The translations under genes and the position numbers were made by a program. Shown piece by piece: positions 42,329 through 48,893 of a stretch of 48,893 bases of DNA. Every line of letters begins with the position of its first letter. Position 1 is the first letter of the stretch. Origin of the DNA: an uncultured Lachnospiraceae bacterium (lineage in GTDB: Bacteria; Bacillota; Clostridia; Lachnospirales; Lachnospiraceae). Under the pieces are notes generated by a model. That model was not told the DNA's origin and ran no database searches. It saw only the letters and a program-made list of their open reading frames with translations. The stretch covers positions 41,746-90,638 of the forward strand of contig CAJUDQ010000009.1 in assembly GCA_910585215.1 (NCBI GenBank). The letters are read 5' to 3'.

Positions 42329-43276
42329 TTATCTGTTCTTTTCGTCTTCCCCTTTTTTCATCATCACTCGATTTCCCTCTACAATAATTCCCTGTATACT
42401 GCGCAGAAATCCCGATATTCTGCTGTAACCATAATCCTTTAAATCAAATCCGCTGTGTTTCTTTTTTAATTCTGCATTAATGACAGACAAATTATCCACT
42501 GCTCCTCTGTTTTTCTTTATCATTGCAAGAATTTCCTTTTCAATCTTCTGTCTCTCTACTTTCGCCTGCTTTCTGATATAATAATTATTTCTTTCGCCAA
42601 CTACACGAAAATGAGGCATTTTTTCTGAAAGAAACACGCTCAGCTTTGAATATCCATAATTTCGCACATCAAAATCAGGAAATTTTTCACTTAACCGCTG
42701 TCCGACAGAACTGAGCACCAAACTTTCTTCACCGGATTCATTCAGCATAGTCAGAATGGCAGTTTCTACATTTTCAATACTGGTAACATTGTCCTGGCTG
42801 CCTTCCTGCCCCAAAATATCCTTATGACTGTTCTCTTTGCTGGATTCATCGATTAAATTCAGATGAATAAATTTATTGCATGCCCTTGTCAATGCAAGAG
42901 GCGCTTTTGACTCTCCCATGCCAAGTACATATTTTTTTTCTTCTCTCAAGCGCATGGCAAGTCTGGTAAAGTCACTGTCACTGGTTACAATACAGAAGCC
43001 ATCCACTTTATTCTGATACAAAAGGTCCATGGCATCTATCACCATAGCCATATCGGTACTGTTTTTTCCCATTGTATAAGAAAACTGCTGAATGGGAATA
43101 ATGGAATATCCCAAAAGCTGGTCCTCTTTCCAGCCATTTTCTCTTGACCAGTTTCCATAGATACGTCTGCACGAAGCAAAACCATACTTCTCCAGCTCAT
43201 CAAAAATAACCGATGCATATTTCGCGCTGATATTTTCCGCATCAATAAGTACTGCAAATTGTAATTTTTCTTCCAT
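42329..43276 (-). CDS. NYN-domain putative RNase with two OST-HTH/LOTUS domains
   Basis: The ATG at 43276 is chosen because GGGAG lies upstream; a longer frame from ATG 43315 has no ribosome site. The 315-residue protein has an N-terminal NYN (LabA/PIN-like) nuclease domain (about 5-145) with the metal-binding acidic residues Asp12 (I-D-A-E-N), Asp75 (S-T-D-M-A-M), Asp100 and Asp102 (T-S-D-S-D-F). Two LOTUS domains follow at about 168-237 and 243-310, each with the typical F-D-V/L-R/K-N/D-Y-G-Y-S-K/R-L/I-S-x-F-L signature. LOTUS domains bind RNA, including G-rich or G4 RNA, in other systems. It is likely a cytosolic RNase or RNA-binding regulator; the target is unknown. Confidence 0.9.
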   Translation of the reverse strand: MEEKLQFAVLIDAENISAKYASVIFDELEKYGFASCRRIYGNWSRENGWKEDQLLGYSIIPIQQFSYTMGKNSTDMAMVIDAMDLLYQNKVDGFCIVTSDSDFTRLAMRLREEKKYVLGMGESKAPLALTRACNKFIHLNLIDESSKENSHKDILGQEGSQDNVTSIENVETAILTMLNESGEESLVLSSVGQRLSEKFPDFDVRNYGYSKLSVFLSEKMPHFRVVGERNNYYIRKQAKVERQKIEKEILAMIKKNRGAVDNLSVINAELKKKHSGFDLKDYGYSRISGFLRSIQGIIVEGNRVMMKKGEDEKNR

Positions 43277-43434
43277 AAAATACTGTTTCTCCCTCTCTGT
43301 TTTATTTTTCAACATAAATGTCAATAATATAATTTAAGAACAAAGTGTAACAAACATTGTAAATATATAGTACTGCAGACTCTTTGCTCTGTCTATTATT
43401 AACATCTTTCCAGTTCAATATTTCATATAATAGC

Positions 43435-43480
43435 AAAAAAGAACCTCTTATATCAACTTCTTTCTAGTTAATATAAGAGG
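43435..43480 (-). terminator. Intrinsic terminator of the NlpC/P60 gene
   Basis: CCTCTTATAT (43444-43453) pairs with ATATAAGAGG (43471-43480), with a further 3-bp inner stem. On the minus strand it is followed by TTCTTTTTTG. It starts 22 bases after the gene's stop. Confidence 0.9.
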
Positions 43481-43502
43481 AAATATATCTGTCTGAATTT
43501 TC

Positions 43503-44885
43503 CTAGAAAATCCGGCGTACCGTAAGAACTCTTGTATAAGTAACCGGTGATGTGTAAGTGATACCTGTTGCCGGTGTGCTTGCATGAATAATCGTGTTAT
43601 TTCCCACATAAAGTGCTACATGACCACTGTAGCATACAATATCGCACGGCTGCATTTCTGAAAGACTGACCTCATATCCTACACTTCTAAGAGCAGCAGA
43701 AGAATGTGGAAGACTGACTCCAAATTTCTTATATACACTCATTACAAATCCAGAACAGTCAGTTCCATTTGTCAGGCTTGAACCACCATATACATAAGAA
43801 TTTCCGATAAACTGGGAGGCATAATCAATCACTGCCTGTCCGTTTCCGCCAGATGGCTGACTGATATTATCAGAAACCGGTTTGTCTTCAGACTGAACAG
43901 GAGCACTGGTTTCGGGTGTTGCTGTTGTGCTTGGCTGTGTTTCCTCCTCCCTCTTTTCCTGCTCTGCTCTTTCGGCTTCTTCAATTGCCTTTCTTGCTGC
44001 CTCATTGGCGGCTTTTCTTGCCTCTTCTTCCTTTTGAAGCCTTGCCCGTTCCTCTTCTACAGATTCAGCATGAACAAATTCCGTGGTCATAATTACATAA
44101 TCTGCACTGATATAACCTTCGCCTACTTCTGTTGTAACCTTAATCCAGCCTGGATTGGATTCATCAATTGCCACCAAATCTTCACCTTCCGGCAACATAT
44201 AAATAATACTTGATTCTGTAGTCGGCTCACTTCTTACAAATAACGTTGTAGTATTTACAGTTGCATACCTTGTAGCAACTCTTTTTGCCAAATCATCGTC
44301 ACCTGCAACTACAAATTCCGCTTTTACATAGCCAACCACATTTCCTGATGATATCTGATACCATCCATTTTCCTCTCCCAGAATCTTCGCTGCTGAATTA
44401 TTATAAAGCTTTCCGACAATCTCACTTTCCGTAGTTGCCGCTGAACGGACATTCACATAATCATCTACCTGTGCAATCGCAATATCACTAAATTCGGACT
44501 GTACTTCCGGCTGTGTTTCCGGTTCCGGTTGTGTTTGTGGCTCTGTCTCTGTCTCTGTTTCCGGCTGTGTTTCCGGTTCCGGTTGTGTTTCTTCCTCTGG
44601 CTGTGTTTCCGGTTCAGACTCTGTCTCGGAAGAAGCCTGAGACTCCTGAACTGCCTTTACATCTTTTATCATCTGTTCCGGCATTGCCATTGCAACTATA
44701 TTCTGCTCTTTTTTTTCATAGAAAAGTCCTGTCTGTATCTCCTTGCCATATTCTGCCGTTACACTGGACTTCTCTGTATTTTTTGCGCCATTTCCTGCTG
44801 TATCTATCTGTCTTGCTCCCATATAACCAATTATCAATAATGATGCTCCCACTGCAACCATTGACGGTACTTTTTTGTTCTGCAT
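43503..44885 (-). CDS. Secreted cell-wall hydrolase: two SH3b domains plus NlpC/P60 (C40)
   Basis: NlpC/P60 enzymes are endopeptidases that cut peptidoglycan stem peptides. The 460-residue protein has an N-terminal signal or anchor segment (about 8-24), a Pro/Glu/Thr/Gln-rich repeat spacer (about 87-131), two bacterial SH3 domains (about 137-195 and 206-275) that bind wall, an Ala/Glu/Arg-rich coiled coil (about 277-320), a disordered linker, and the catalytic domain (about 347-460). Its nucleophile Cys is in T-D-C-S-G-F-V and the His is in G-H-V-A-L-Y-V-G, with a further I-I-H-A. It has its own promoter and terminator. The DNA of the PETQ repeats is prone to copy change. Confidence 0.93.
   Translation of the reverse strand: MQNKKVPSMVAVGASLLIIGYMGARQIDTAGNGAKNTEKSSVTAEYGKEIQTGLFYEKKEQNIVAMAMPEQMIKDVKAVQESQASSETESEPETQPEEETQPEPETQPETETETEPQTQPEPETQPEVQSEFSDIAIAQVDDYVNVRSAATTESEIVGKLYNNSAAKILGEENGWYQISSGNVVGYVKAEFVVAGDDDLAKRVATRYATVNTTTLFVRSEPTTESSIIYMLPEGEDLVAIDESNPGWIKVTTEVGEGYISADYVIMTTEFVHAESVEEERARLQKEEEARKAANEAARKAIEEAERAEQEKREEETQPSTTATPETSAPVQSEDKPVSDNISQPSGGNGQAVIDYASQFIGNSYVYGGSSLTNGTDCSGFVMSVYKKFGVSLPHSSAALRSVGYEVSLSEMQPCDIVCYSGHVALYVGNNTIIHASTPATGITYTSPVTYTRVLTVRRIF
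44493..44627. repeat. Low-complexity PEPETQ-type coding repeat
   Basis: Short irregular repeats of 6-12 bases coding for Pro-Glu-Thr-Gln form the spacer between signal segment and first SH3 domain of the NlpC/P60 protein. They likely span wall thickness; unit number may vary between strains. Confidence 0.8.
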
Positions 44886-44947
44886 TCGTATCTCCTTTTT
44901 TCCTTTGCCAATTCTGTATTTATTTCCTTTTTTTCTTAACAGTTATT

Positions 44948-44976
44948 AGTATACTTTTGAAGAACTGATTCGTCAA
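44948..44976 (-). promoter_or_regulatory. Sigma-A promoter of the NlpC/P60 gene
   Basis: On the minus strand TTGACG (44971-44976) and TATACT (44948-44953) are 17 bases apart, giving a leader of about 55 bases before the ATG at 44885, which has AAAGGAG upstream. Confidence 0.8.
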
Positions 44977-45080
44977 GGACTTGTTTTAGATTATTTTTAT
45001 ATTTTTTTGTTTTATTTCTGAATATATGTTTTCATTTCTTACAAATATTGACATTTTTTCAAAAAATACTCATTTTGCTA

Positions 45081-45109
45081 TTGACACAGCTCTTAAAACA
45101 TTGTATGAT
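45081..45109 (+). promoter_or_regulatory. Sigma-A promoter of mnmA
   Basis: TTGACA (45081-45086) and TATGAT (45104-45109) are 17 bases apart. The leader to the ATG at 45233 is about 115 bases. Confidence 0.8.
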
Positions 45110-45122
45110 ATGGCATATAATA

Positions 45123-45204
45123 GGTGTGAAATATTACACCGATTAATGAACATAATATCAACCTTATTTAGATAAACCACCATAAATTTTTATGGTGGTT
45201 TATC
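45123..45204 (+). promoter_or_regulatory. Structured 5' leader of mnmA with two hairpins
   Basis: GGTGT (45123-45127) can pair with ACACC (45136-45140). Further on, 14 bases at 45171-45184 pair perfectly with 45191-45204 over a 6-base loop. The second hairpin is terminator-sized but is followed by CCGTG, not a U-run. It ends about 20 bases before the ribosome site. No known riboswitch or T-box motif was recognised. Confidence 0.5.
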
Positions 45205-45232
45205 CCGTGTTTAAATATAGAAATGGAGTACT

Positions 45233-46294
45233 ATGGAAAAAATTTTAATCGCCATGAGTGGAGGTGTAGATAGCAGCGCCGCTGCCTGTCTTTTAAAAGA
45301 AAAAGGATATCCTATGATTGGTGTTACCATGAAGCTTTATGACAACAAGGATATCCATGAAGCGGAAGAAAAAAGCTGCTGCTCTCTCAGTGATGTGGAG
45401 GATGCAAGAAATGCCGCCCGTTTATTGGGATTTCCATATTATGTGTTTAATTTTAAAACGGATTTTAAAAGACAGGTAATTGACAGATTTATTGACGCCT
45501 ATGAAAACGGCGAAACACCAAATCCATGTATTGACTGCAACCGTTATCTAAAATTTGAAGAATTATACCTCCGTGCCGCCTCACTTGGCTGTGATTTTAT
45601 TGCTACCGGCCACTATGCACAGATTGAAGAAAAAAAAGGCCGTTATTTATTAAAAAAAGCAGCGGACCCGCGAAAAGACCAAAGCTATGTATTATATACT
45701 CTGACACAGGAACAGCTTGCACATACAATATTTCCTCTTGGTCTTCTTGAAAAAACCGAAACCAGAAAAATTGCTCAAGCGCATGGGCTGTTAAATGCCG
45801 ACAAGCATGAAAGTCAGGATATTTGTTTTGTACCCGATGGGGATTATGCCTCCTTTATCAGAAAAACTACCGGAAAAACTTATCCGGAAGGAGATTTTGT
45901 AGATACACAAGGCAATGTATTGGGAAAACACAAGGGATTGATTCACTATACTATCGGTCAGAGAAGAGGACTGGGACTTTCGCTACCGGCGCCGTTATAT
46001 GTAATGAAAAAGGACCTCGCAGCCAATTGCGTGGTCCTCTGTACCAATGAAGAACTGTTTCAAAAAGAAATGAATGTAAAAGAAATAAACTGGATTAGTG
46101 CCGATGAATTTAAAGAAACATTCCGAGCCGAGGTAAAAATCCGCTATTCTCACAAGGCAGCATATGCCACTGTTATTCCAGATAAAAATTGTGCTCATGT
46201 AATCTTTGATGAACCTCAACGTGCCATCACTGCTGGACAGGCTGCTGTATTTTATCAGGATGCGTATGTAATTGGCGGTGGAAAAATTGTTTAA
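45233..46294 (+). CDS. mnmA: tRNA-specific 2-thiouridylase MnmA
   Basis: MnmA inserts sulfur at position 2 of wobble uridine 34 in tRNA-Lys, Glu and Gln, using ATP and sulfur from a cysteine desulfurase relay. The 353-residue protein has the PP-loop S-G-G-V-D-S-S near the start, F-N-P-C-type N-P-C-I-D-C-N with the first catalytic Cys, the G-H-Y-A segment, D-Q-S-Y-V-L-Y, and E-S-Q-D-I-C-F-V with the second catalytic Cys; the C-terminal beta domain follows. The ATG at 45233 has GGAG upstream. It stands alone on the plus strand without the iscS/iscU genes often found beside it. Its stop is one base from the stop of the convergent gene. Confidence 0.96.
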   Translation: MEKILIAMSGGVDSSAAACLLKEKGYPMIGVTMKLYDNKDIHEAEEKSCCSLSDVEDARNAARLLGFPYYVFNFKTDFKRQVIDRFIDAYENGETPNPCIDCNRYLKFEELYLRAASLGCDFIATGHYAQIEEKKGRYLLKKAADPRKDQSYVLYTLTQEQLAHTIFPLGLLEKTETRKIAQAHGLLNADKHESQDICFVPDGDYASFIRKTTGKTYPEGDFVDTQGNVLGKHKGLIHYTIGQRRGLGLSLPAPLYVMKKDLAANCVVLCTNEELFQKEMNVKEINWISADEFKETFRAEVKIRYSHKAAYATVIPDKNCAHVIFDEPQRAITAGQAAVFYQDAYVIGGGKIV

Positions 46295-46295
46295 C

Positions 46296-46697
46296 TTACA
46301 ATGTAATTTCTTTTTTTATACTTTCCATTTCCTGTTCCAGAGAATCTATTCTGAATTTGACGGAAGAAAGCTGTACTTCATACATTAATGTTTTATCTGC
46401 CACCTTAATAGACTGATTCAGCTTGTCTATCAAATTCATATGATTCTCTGCCAAAAGCTGAATATTATGATTTGTCTCATTTTCAAGCGAAAGCTCCATA
46501 CCAGTTAGATGTCGTTCGATATTCTGTGTATTATTTTCCATAGTTCCTATGGTTCTTTTTACCTCTTGTATATCATTTTCTATCATAGTTATTCTTTGCT
46601 CTATGTTGTCAATACATCCCTTTACCTGCTGCATATCACTCTGAATCGGTTGCAGCAACAGGCCAATTGCCTGTAAATCCTTGTCTGTTAACGACAT
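46296..46697 (-). CDS. Small coiled-coil protein of unknown function
   Basis: I do not recognise a family. The ATG at 46697 is chosen because an AAAGGGG site lies just upstream. The 133-residue product is almost wholly alpha-helical with heptad patterns (I-x-x-I-E-x-x-I-x-x-x-E-x-D-I-x-x-V-K) and contains no membrane segment. It lies 57 bases after the MCP-like gene, with which it is probably cotranscribed. It could be a helical partner of that protein or a general coiled-coil scaffold. It converges with mnmA with one base between the two stops. Confidence 0.6.
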   Translation of the reverse strand: MSLTDKDLQAIGLLLQPIQSDMQQVKGCIDNIEQRITMIENDIQEVKRTIGTMENNTQNIERHLTGMELSLENETNHNIQLLAENHMNLIDKLNQSIKVADKTLMYEVQLSSVKFRIDSLEQEMESIKKEITL

Positions 46698-46754
46698 CTC
46701 TTCCCCTTTCTTCAATTATTTTCAATTTTCCTGTCTGTTCTATGTACCATCTTT

Positions 46755-47399
46755 TTATTCTGTATAGGAATCCAGCGCTGTTCTTGCCTTATCTGTAATA
46801 TCTCTCTGATACGCAATTTCATTTTCCATATGTCTGGAAACGTCATTTGCCACATATGCTGCATCCAGTACCTTTTTAAGCAAATCTCCAATCGATGCCG
46901 CCATTTTATTCTGCTGCTCTGCATTGGCATAGATATCATTCATATAATCCACCATGCCGACCATAAAACTCTGTACTTCATTAATCTTTGTTGTAATTTC
47001 CGCAGAAGAATTTTTTGTCTGACTTGCAAGCGACTGCACCTGTTGAGCTACTACCGAAAAGCCTCTTCCATGTTCTCCTGCTCTTGCCGCCTCAATGGAT
47101 GCATTTAAAGATAAAATATTGGTCTTGTTTGCAATACCGGAAATAACTTTTGCAAAATCTGCAATTACATTAGACACATCCTTCATATGTTCAATATTCT
47201 GCTGCGAAAGTTTTACAGCCTCATTCAAATCGTCTATTTTCTTTACAAGGTCCTCTATGGCTCCTATGCCGTCCTTTACCAGATTTAAAGATGTATCCGA
47301 TGAATTAATTACATCAAATGCATTTTTCTCCAGCTTTAACTGGGATGCATCCAAATCATTTACAATCTCCAAAACTTCTTTTGCTAATACACTGCTCAT
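46755..47399 (-). CDS. Soluble methyl-accepting chemotaxis-type signalling protein, no sensor or membrane part
   Basis: The 214-residue protein consists almost only of an MCP signalling domain: a long antiparallel helical hairpin with the highly conserved tip I-A-N-K-T-N-I-L-S-L-N-A-S-I-E-A-A-R-A-G-E-H-G-R-G-F (about residues 91-116). Here the tip would bind CheA and CheW. There is no membrane segment, HAMP or ligand domain. No che or flagellar gene is in the window, so it may act in a distant chemosensory array or in another process. It starts 20 bases after radA and is followed by the coiled-coil gene. Confidence 0.88.
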   Translation of the reverse strand: MSSVLAKEVLEIVNDLDASQLKLEKNAFDVINSSDTSLNLVKDGIGAIEDLVKKIDDLNEAVKLSQQNIEHMKDVSNVIADFAKVISGIANKTNILSLNASIEAARAGEHGRGFSVVAQQVQSLASQTKNSSAEITTKINEVQSFMVGMVDYMNDIYANAEQQNKMAASIGDLLKKVLDAAYVANDVSRHMENEIAYQRDITDKARTALDSYTE

Positions 47400-47419
47400 T
47401 TTTGCAACTTCTCCTTTAA

Positions 47420-48778
47420 CTATAAATATTTTAATATATCTTTTATGTTTTTAATTCCTATCAGCTCGATTCCCTGCATATCCTGTTCAAGTGCATCCTT
47501 CGATACTGCGGGCATAATACATCGGTTAAAACCCAGCTTTAATGCCTCCGAAGCTCTCCGTTCTGCCATGCTGACTGCTCTTACTTCTCCTGACAAACCG
47601 ATTTCTCCAAATACAATCGTTTTTTCATCTACAGGAATATCTCTGTAGCTGGATATAATGGCCATAACAATACCCAAATCCAATGCCGGTTCATTGATTT
47701 TTATTCCACCAGCCACATTTACATAAGCATCATACTCTCCCAGTTTAAATCCGAGCCTTTTTTCCAGTACTGCCATCAGAAGATTTACTCTGTTGTAATC
47801 AGTACCTGCAGCGGTTCTTCTTGGAAGACCAAAATTCGTTTTACACACCAGTGCCTGAATCTCTGCAAGAATCGGCCTTGTTCCCTCAATAGAGCAGGCA
47901 ACCACAGAACCGGAAGCGTTTTCAGGCCGACCACTCAGCATATATTCAGATGGATTTTTCACTTCATTTAATCCATCCTGTTTCATTTCAAACACACCAA
48001 TTTCATTGGTAGAACCAAAACGGTTCTTCACTCCTCTTAAAATTCGATAAGAAGCATGTCTGTCTCCCTCAAAATACAACACGGTATCTACCATATGTTC
48101 CAGTACCCTTGGGCCTGCCACCACGCCTTCCTTGGTGACATGACCAACCACAAAGATTGAAATATTTTCTGTTTTTGCAATCTGCATAAGAATATTTGTG
48201 GATTCTCTGACCTGACTGACACTTCCCGGAGCACTTGCCACGTCAGGATTGTAAATGGTCTGAATGGAATCAATCACTGCTATGTCAGGGTGGTCATTTT
48301 TTAAAACCTCTTCTATCAATTCAAGATTTGTTTCACAGAAAAGTCGGGTATGCTCATTAAAGCTTCCGATTCTGTCCGCCCGTATCTTTATTTGTCTTAA
48401 AGACTCCTCCCCTGAAATATAAAGTACTTTTTTGCTCTTGTCAGAAATCCGCTTGCAGACCTGTAAAAGTAACGTCGATTTTCCAATTCCCGGGTCCCCT
48501 CCAATTAAAATCAAAGACCCCTTTACAATTCCTCCTCCAAGAACTCTGTCTAGTTCCTCAAAACCGGTACTGGTTCTTTCCTCATCTTCCGTCGGTATCT
48601 GACTGAGCAGGGATGGTTTTTTGTCCGTATGCAGAGATGATTTACTTTTTTTATCCTTTGATACCAGTTCTTCAACAAATGTATTCCATTCTCTGCAGCC
48701 TGGACATTGTCCCATCCACTTGGCAGATTCATAACCACATTCCTTGCAAAAATATGCAGTGACTTTTCCTTTTGCCAT
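47420..48778 (-). CDS. radA: DNA repair protein RadA (Sms)
   Basis: RadA is a RecA-like, DnaB-type helicase that helps branch migration in recombination and natural transformation. The 452-residue protein has an N-terminal zinc finger (C-x2-C...C-x2-C, residues 11-32), a RecA-like ATPase with Walker A G-G-D-P-G-I-G-K-S-T, the RadA-specific K-N-R-F-G-S-T-N-E-I-G-V-F motif, and a C-terminal Lon-protease-like domain without the catalytic pair. The ATG at 48778 has GGAAG. Upstream, an unrelated frame ends 11 bases away, suggesting an operon that continues beyond the contig. Confidence 0.97.
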   Translation of the reverse strand: MAKGKVTAYFCKECGYESAKWMGQCPGCREWNTFVEELVSKDKKSKSSLHTDKKPSLLSQIPTEDEERTSTGFEELDRVLGGGIVKGSLILIGGDPGIGKSTLLLQVCKRISDKSKKVLYISGEESLRQIKIRADRIGSFNEHTRLFCETNLELIEEVLKNDHPDIAVIDSIQTIYNPDVASAPGSVSQVRESTNILMQIAKTENISIFVVGHVTKEGVVAGPRVLEHMVDTVLYFEGDRHASYRILRGVKNRFGSTNEIGVFEMKQDGLNEVKNPSEYMLSGRPENASGSVVACSIEGTRPILAEIQALVCKTNFGLPRRTAAGTDYNRVNLLMAVLEKRLGFKLGEYDAYVNVAGGIKINEPALDLGIVMAIISSYRDIPVDEKTIVFGEIGLSGEVRAVSMAERRASEALKLGFNRCIMPAVSKDALEQDMQGIELIGIKNIKDILKYL

Positions 48779-48789
48779 AACTTCCTTTT

Positions 48790-48861
48790 TTATAATAAAT
48801 CTCCTTTTGATTCATCTACTTCTGGACGACTTCTGTTTTTATTCATCCGGACAGCTGTTTA
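48790..48861 (-). CDS. Possible 3' end of an upstream coding region, cut by the contig edge
   Basis: A minus-strand frame of about 23 codons ending in TAA at 48790-48792 has a charged, natural-looking composition and stops 11 bases before radA. In Clostridia clpC often precedes radA, so this could be the tail of such a gene. A stop codon at the very edge (48859-48861) includes the base next to the adapter, so the frame may be broken or chance. Weak evidence. Confidence 0.25.
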
Positions 48862-48893
48862 AGATCGGAAGAGCACACGTCTGAACTCCAGTC
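48862..48893 (+). other. Illumina TruSeq adapter remnant at right contig end
   Basis: The final 32 bases match the start of the TruSeq indexed adapter (AGATCGGAAGAGCACACGTC and onward). They are not genomic. Confidence 0.97.

Larger units (their letters stand above)
44886..45232. other. Gene-free divergent regulatory region between the NlpC/P60 gene and mnmA
   Basis: This 347-base region holds the NlpC/P60 promoter (44948-44976), the mnmA promoter (45081-45109) and a structured mnmA leader (45123-45204). The stretch 44977-45080 between the promoters is T-rich with no clear operator. Confidence 0.75.

Noticed and set aside
45121..45232. T-box or known riboswitch before mnmA
   Set aside because: I found no T-box core sequence, specifier arrangement or antiterminator, nor any conserved riboswitch core. 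Only hairpins are supported.

Overview
The window is one contig, bounded on both sides by Illumina adapter sequence (1-30 and 48862-48893), from an AT-rich low-GC Gram-positive anaerobe. I place it most likely in Lachnospiraceae (Clostridia). The reasons are a PolC-type replicative polymerase, a fused AccD-AccA, a CIRCE operator, a DUF5721 protein, a NatA/NatB-like exporter and consensus sigma-A promoters with strong GGAGG ribosome sites. No rRNA, tRNA, CRISPR array, transposase or integrase was seen. All calls come from reading the sequence; no database search was run.

Layout. Almost every gene is on the minus strand; only rpsT and mnmA are on the plus strand. (1) 31-865: a truncated secreted protein and an AT-rich spacer holding a compact GC-rich palindromic element. 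(2) 866-3031: htpG with a terminator, a consensus promoter and a perfect CIRCE box. (3) 3057-20614: a long minus-strand series, read from right to left: polysaccharide deacetylase, bactofilin, pyrH, frr, uppS, cdsA, dxr, rseP, ispG, polC, a membrane-anchored C39-like peptidase, DUF5721 and a GH78 rhamnosidase. This is the classic Firmicutes pyrH-frr-uppS-cdsA-dxr-rseP-ispG-polC block, covering envelope lipids, isoprenoids, ribosome recycling and replication, with envelope-related genes attached. (4) 20858-28580: the type II fatty acid operon acpP-fabD-fabG-fabF-accB-fabZ-accC-accDA, with a promoter and candidate operator before acpP and several intercistronic hairpins. (5) 28673-33425: an orphan FliD-like protein and a three-gene ABC exporter. 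(6) 33543-35662: ppa, fabH and a small P-loop NTPase. (7) 35730-36217: divergent promoters and rpsT. (8) 36220-41735: comEA, a two-component system, comEC and holA, read from right to left. (9) 41819-44885: a YdcZ-family transporter, a NYN-LOTUS protein and an SH3/NlpC-P60 cell-wall hydrolase. (10) 45081-48778: mnmA with a structured leader, then on the minus strand radA, a soluble MCP-like protein and a coiled-coil protein.

Most of the window is ordinary core genome. The stretches that stand out are the left edge, the noncoding hairpins of the fatty acid operon, the FliD-like orphan, the two-component system inside the com cluster, the NYN-LOTUS protein, the mnmA leader and the MCP/coiled-coil pair. 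I did not find a clear, self-contained new system; these are leads.
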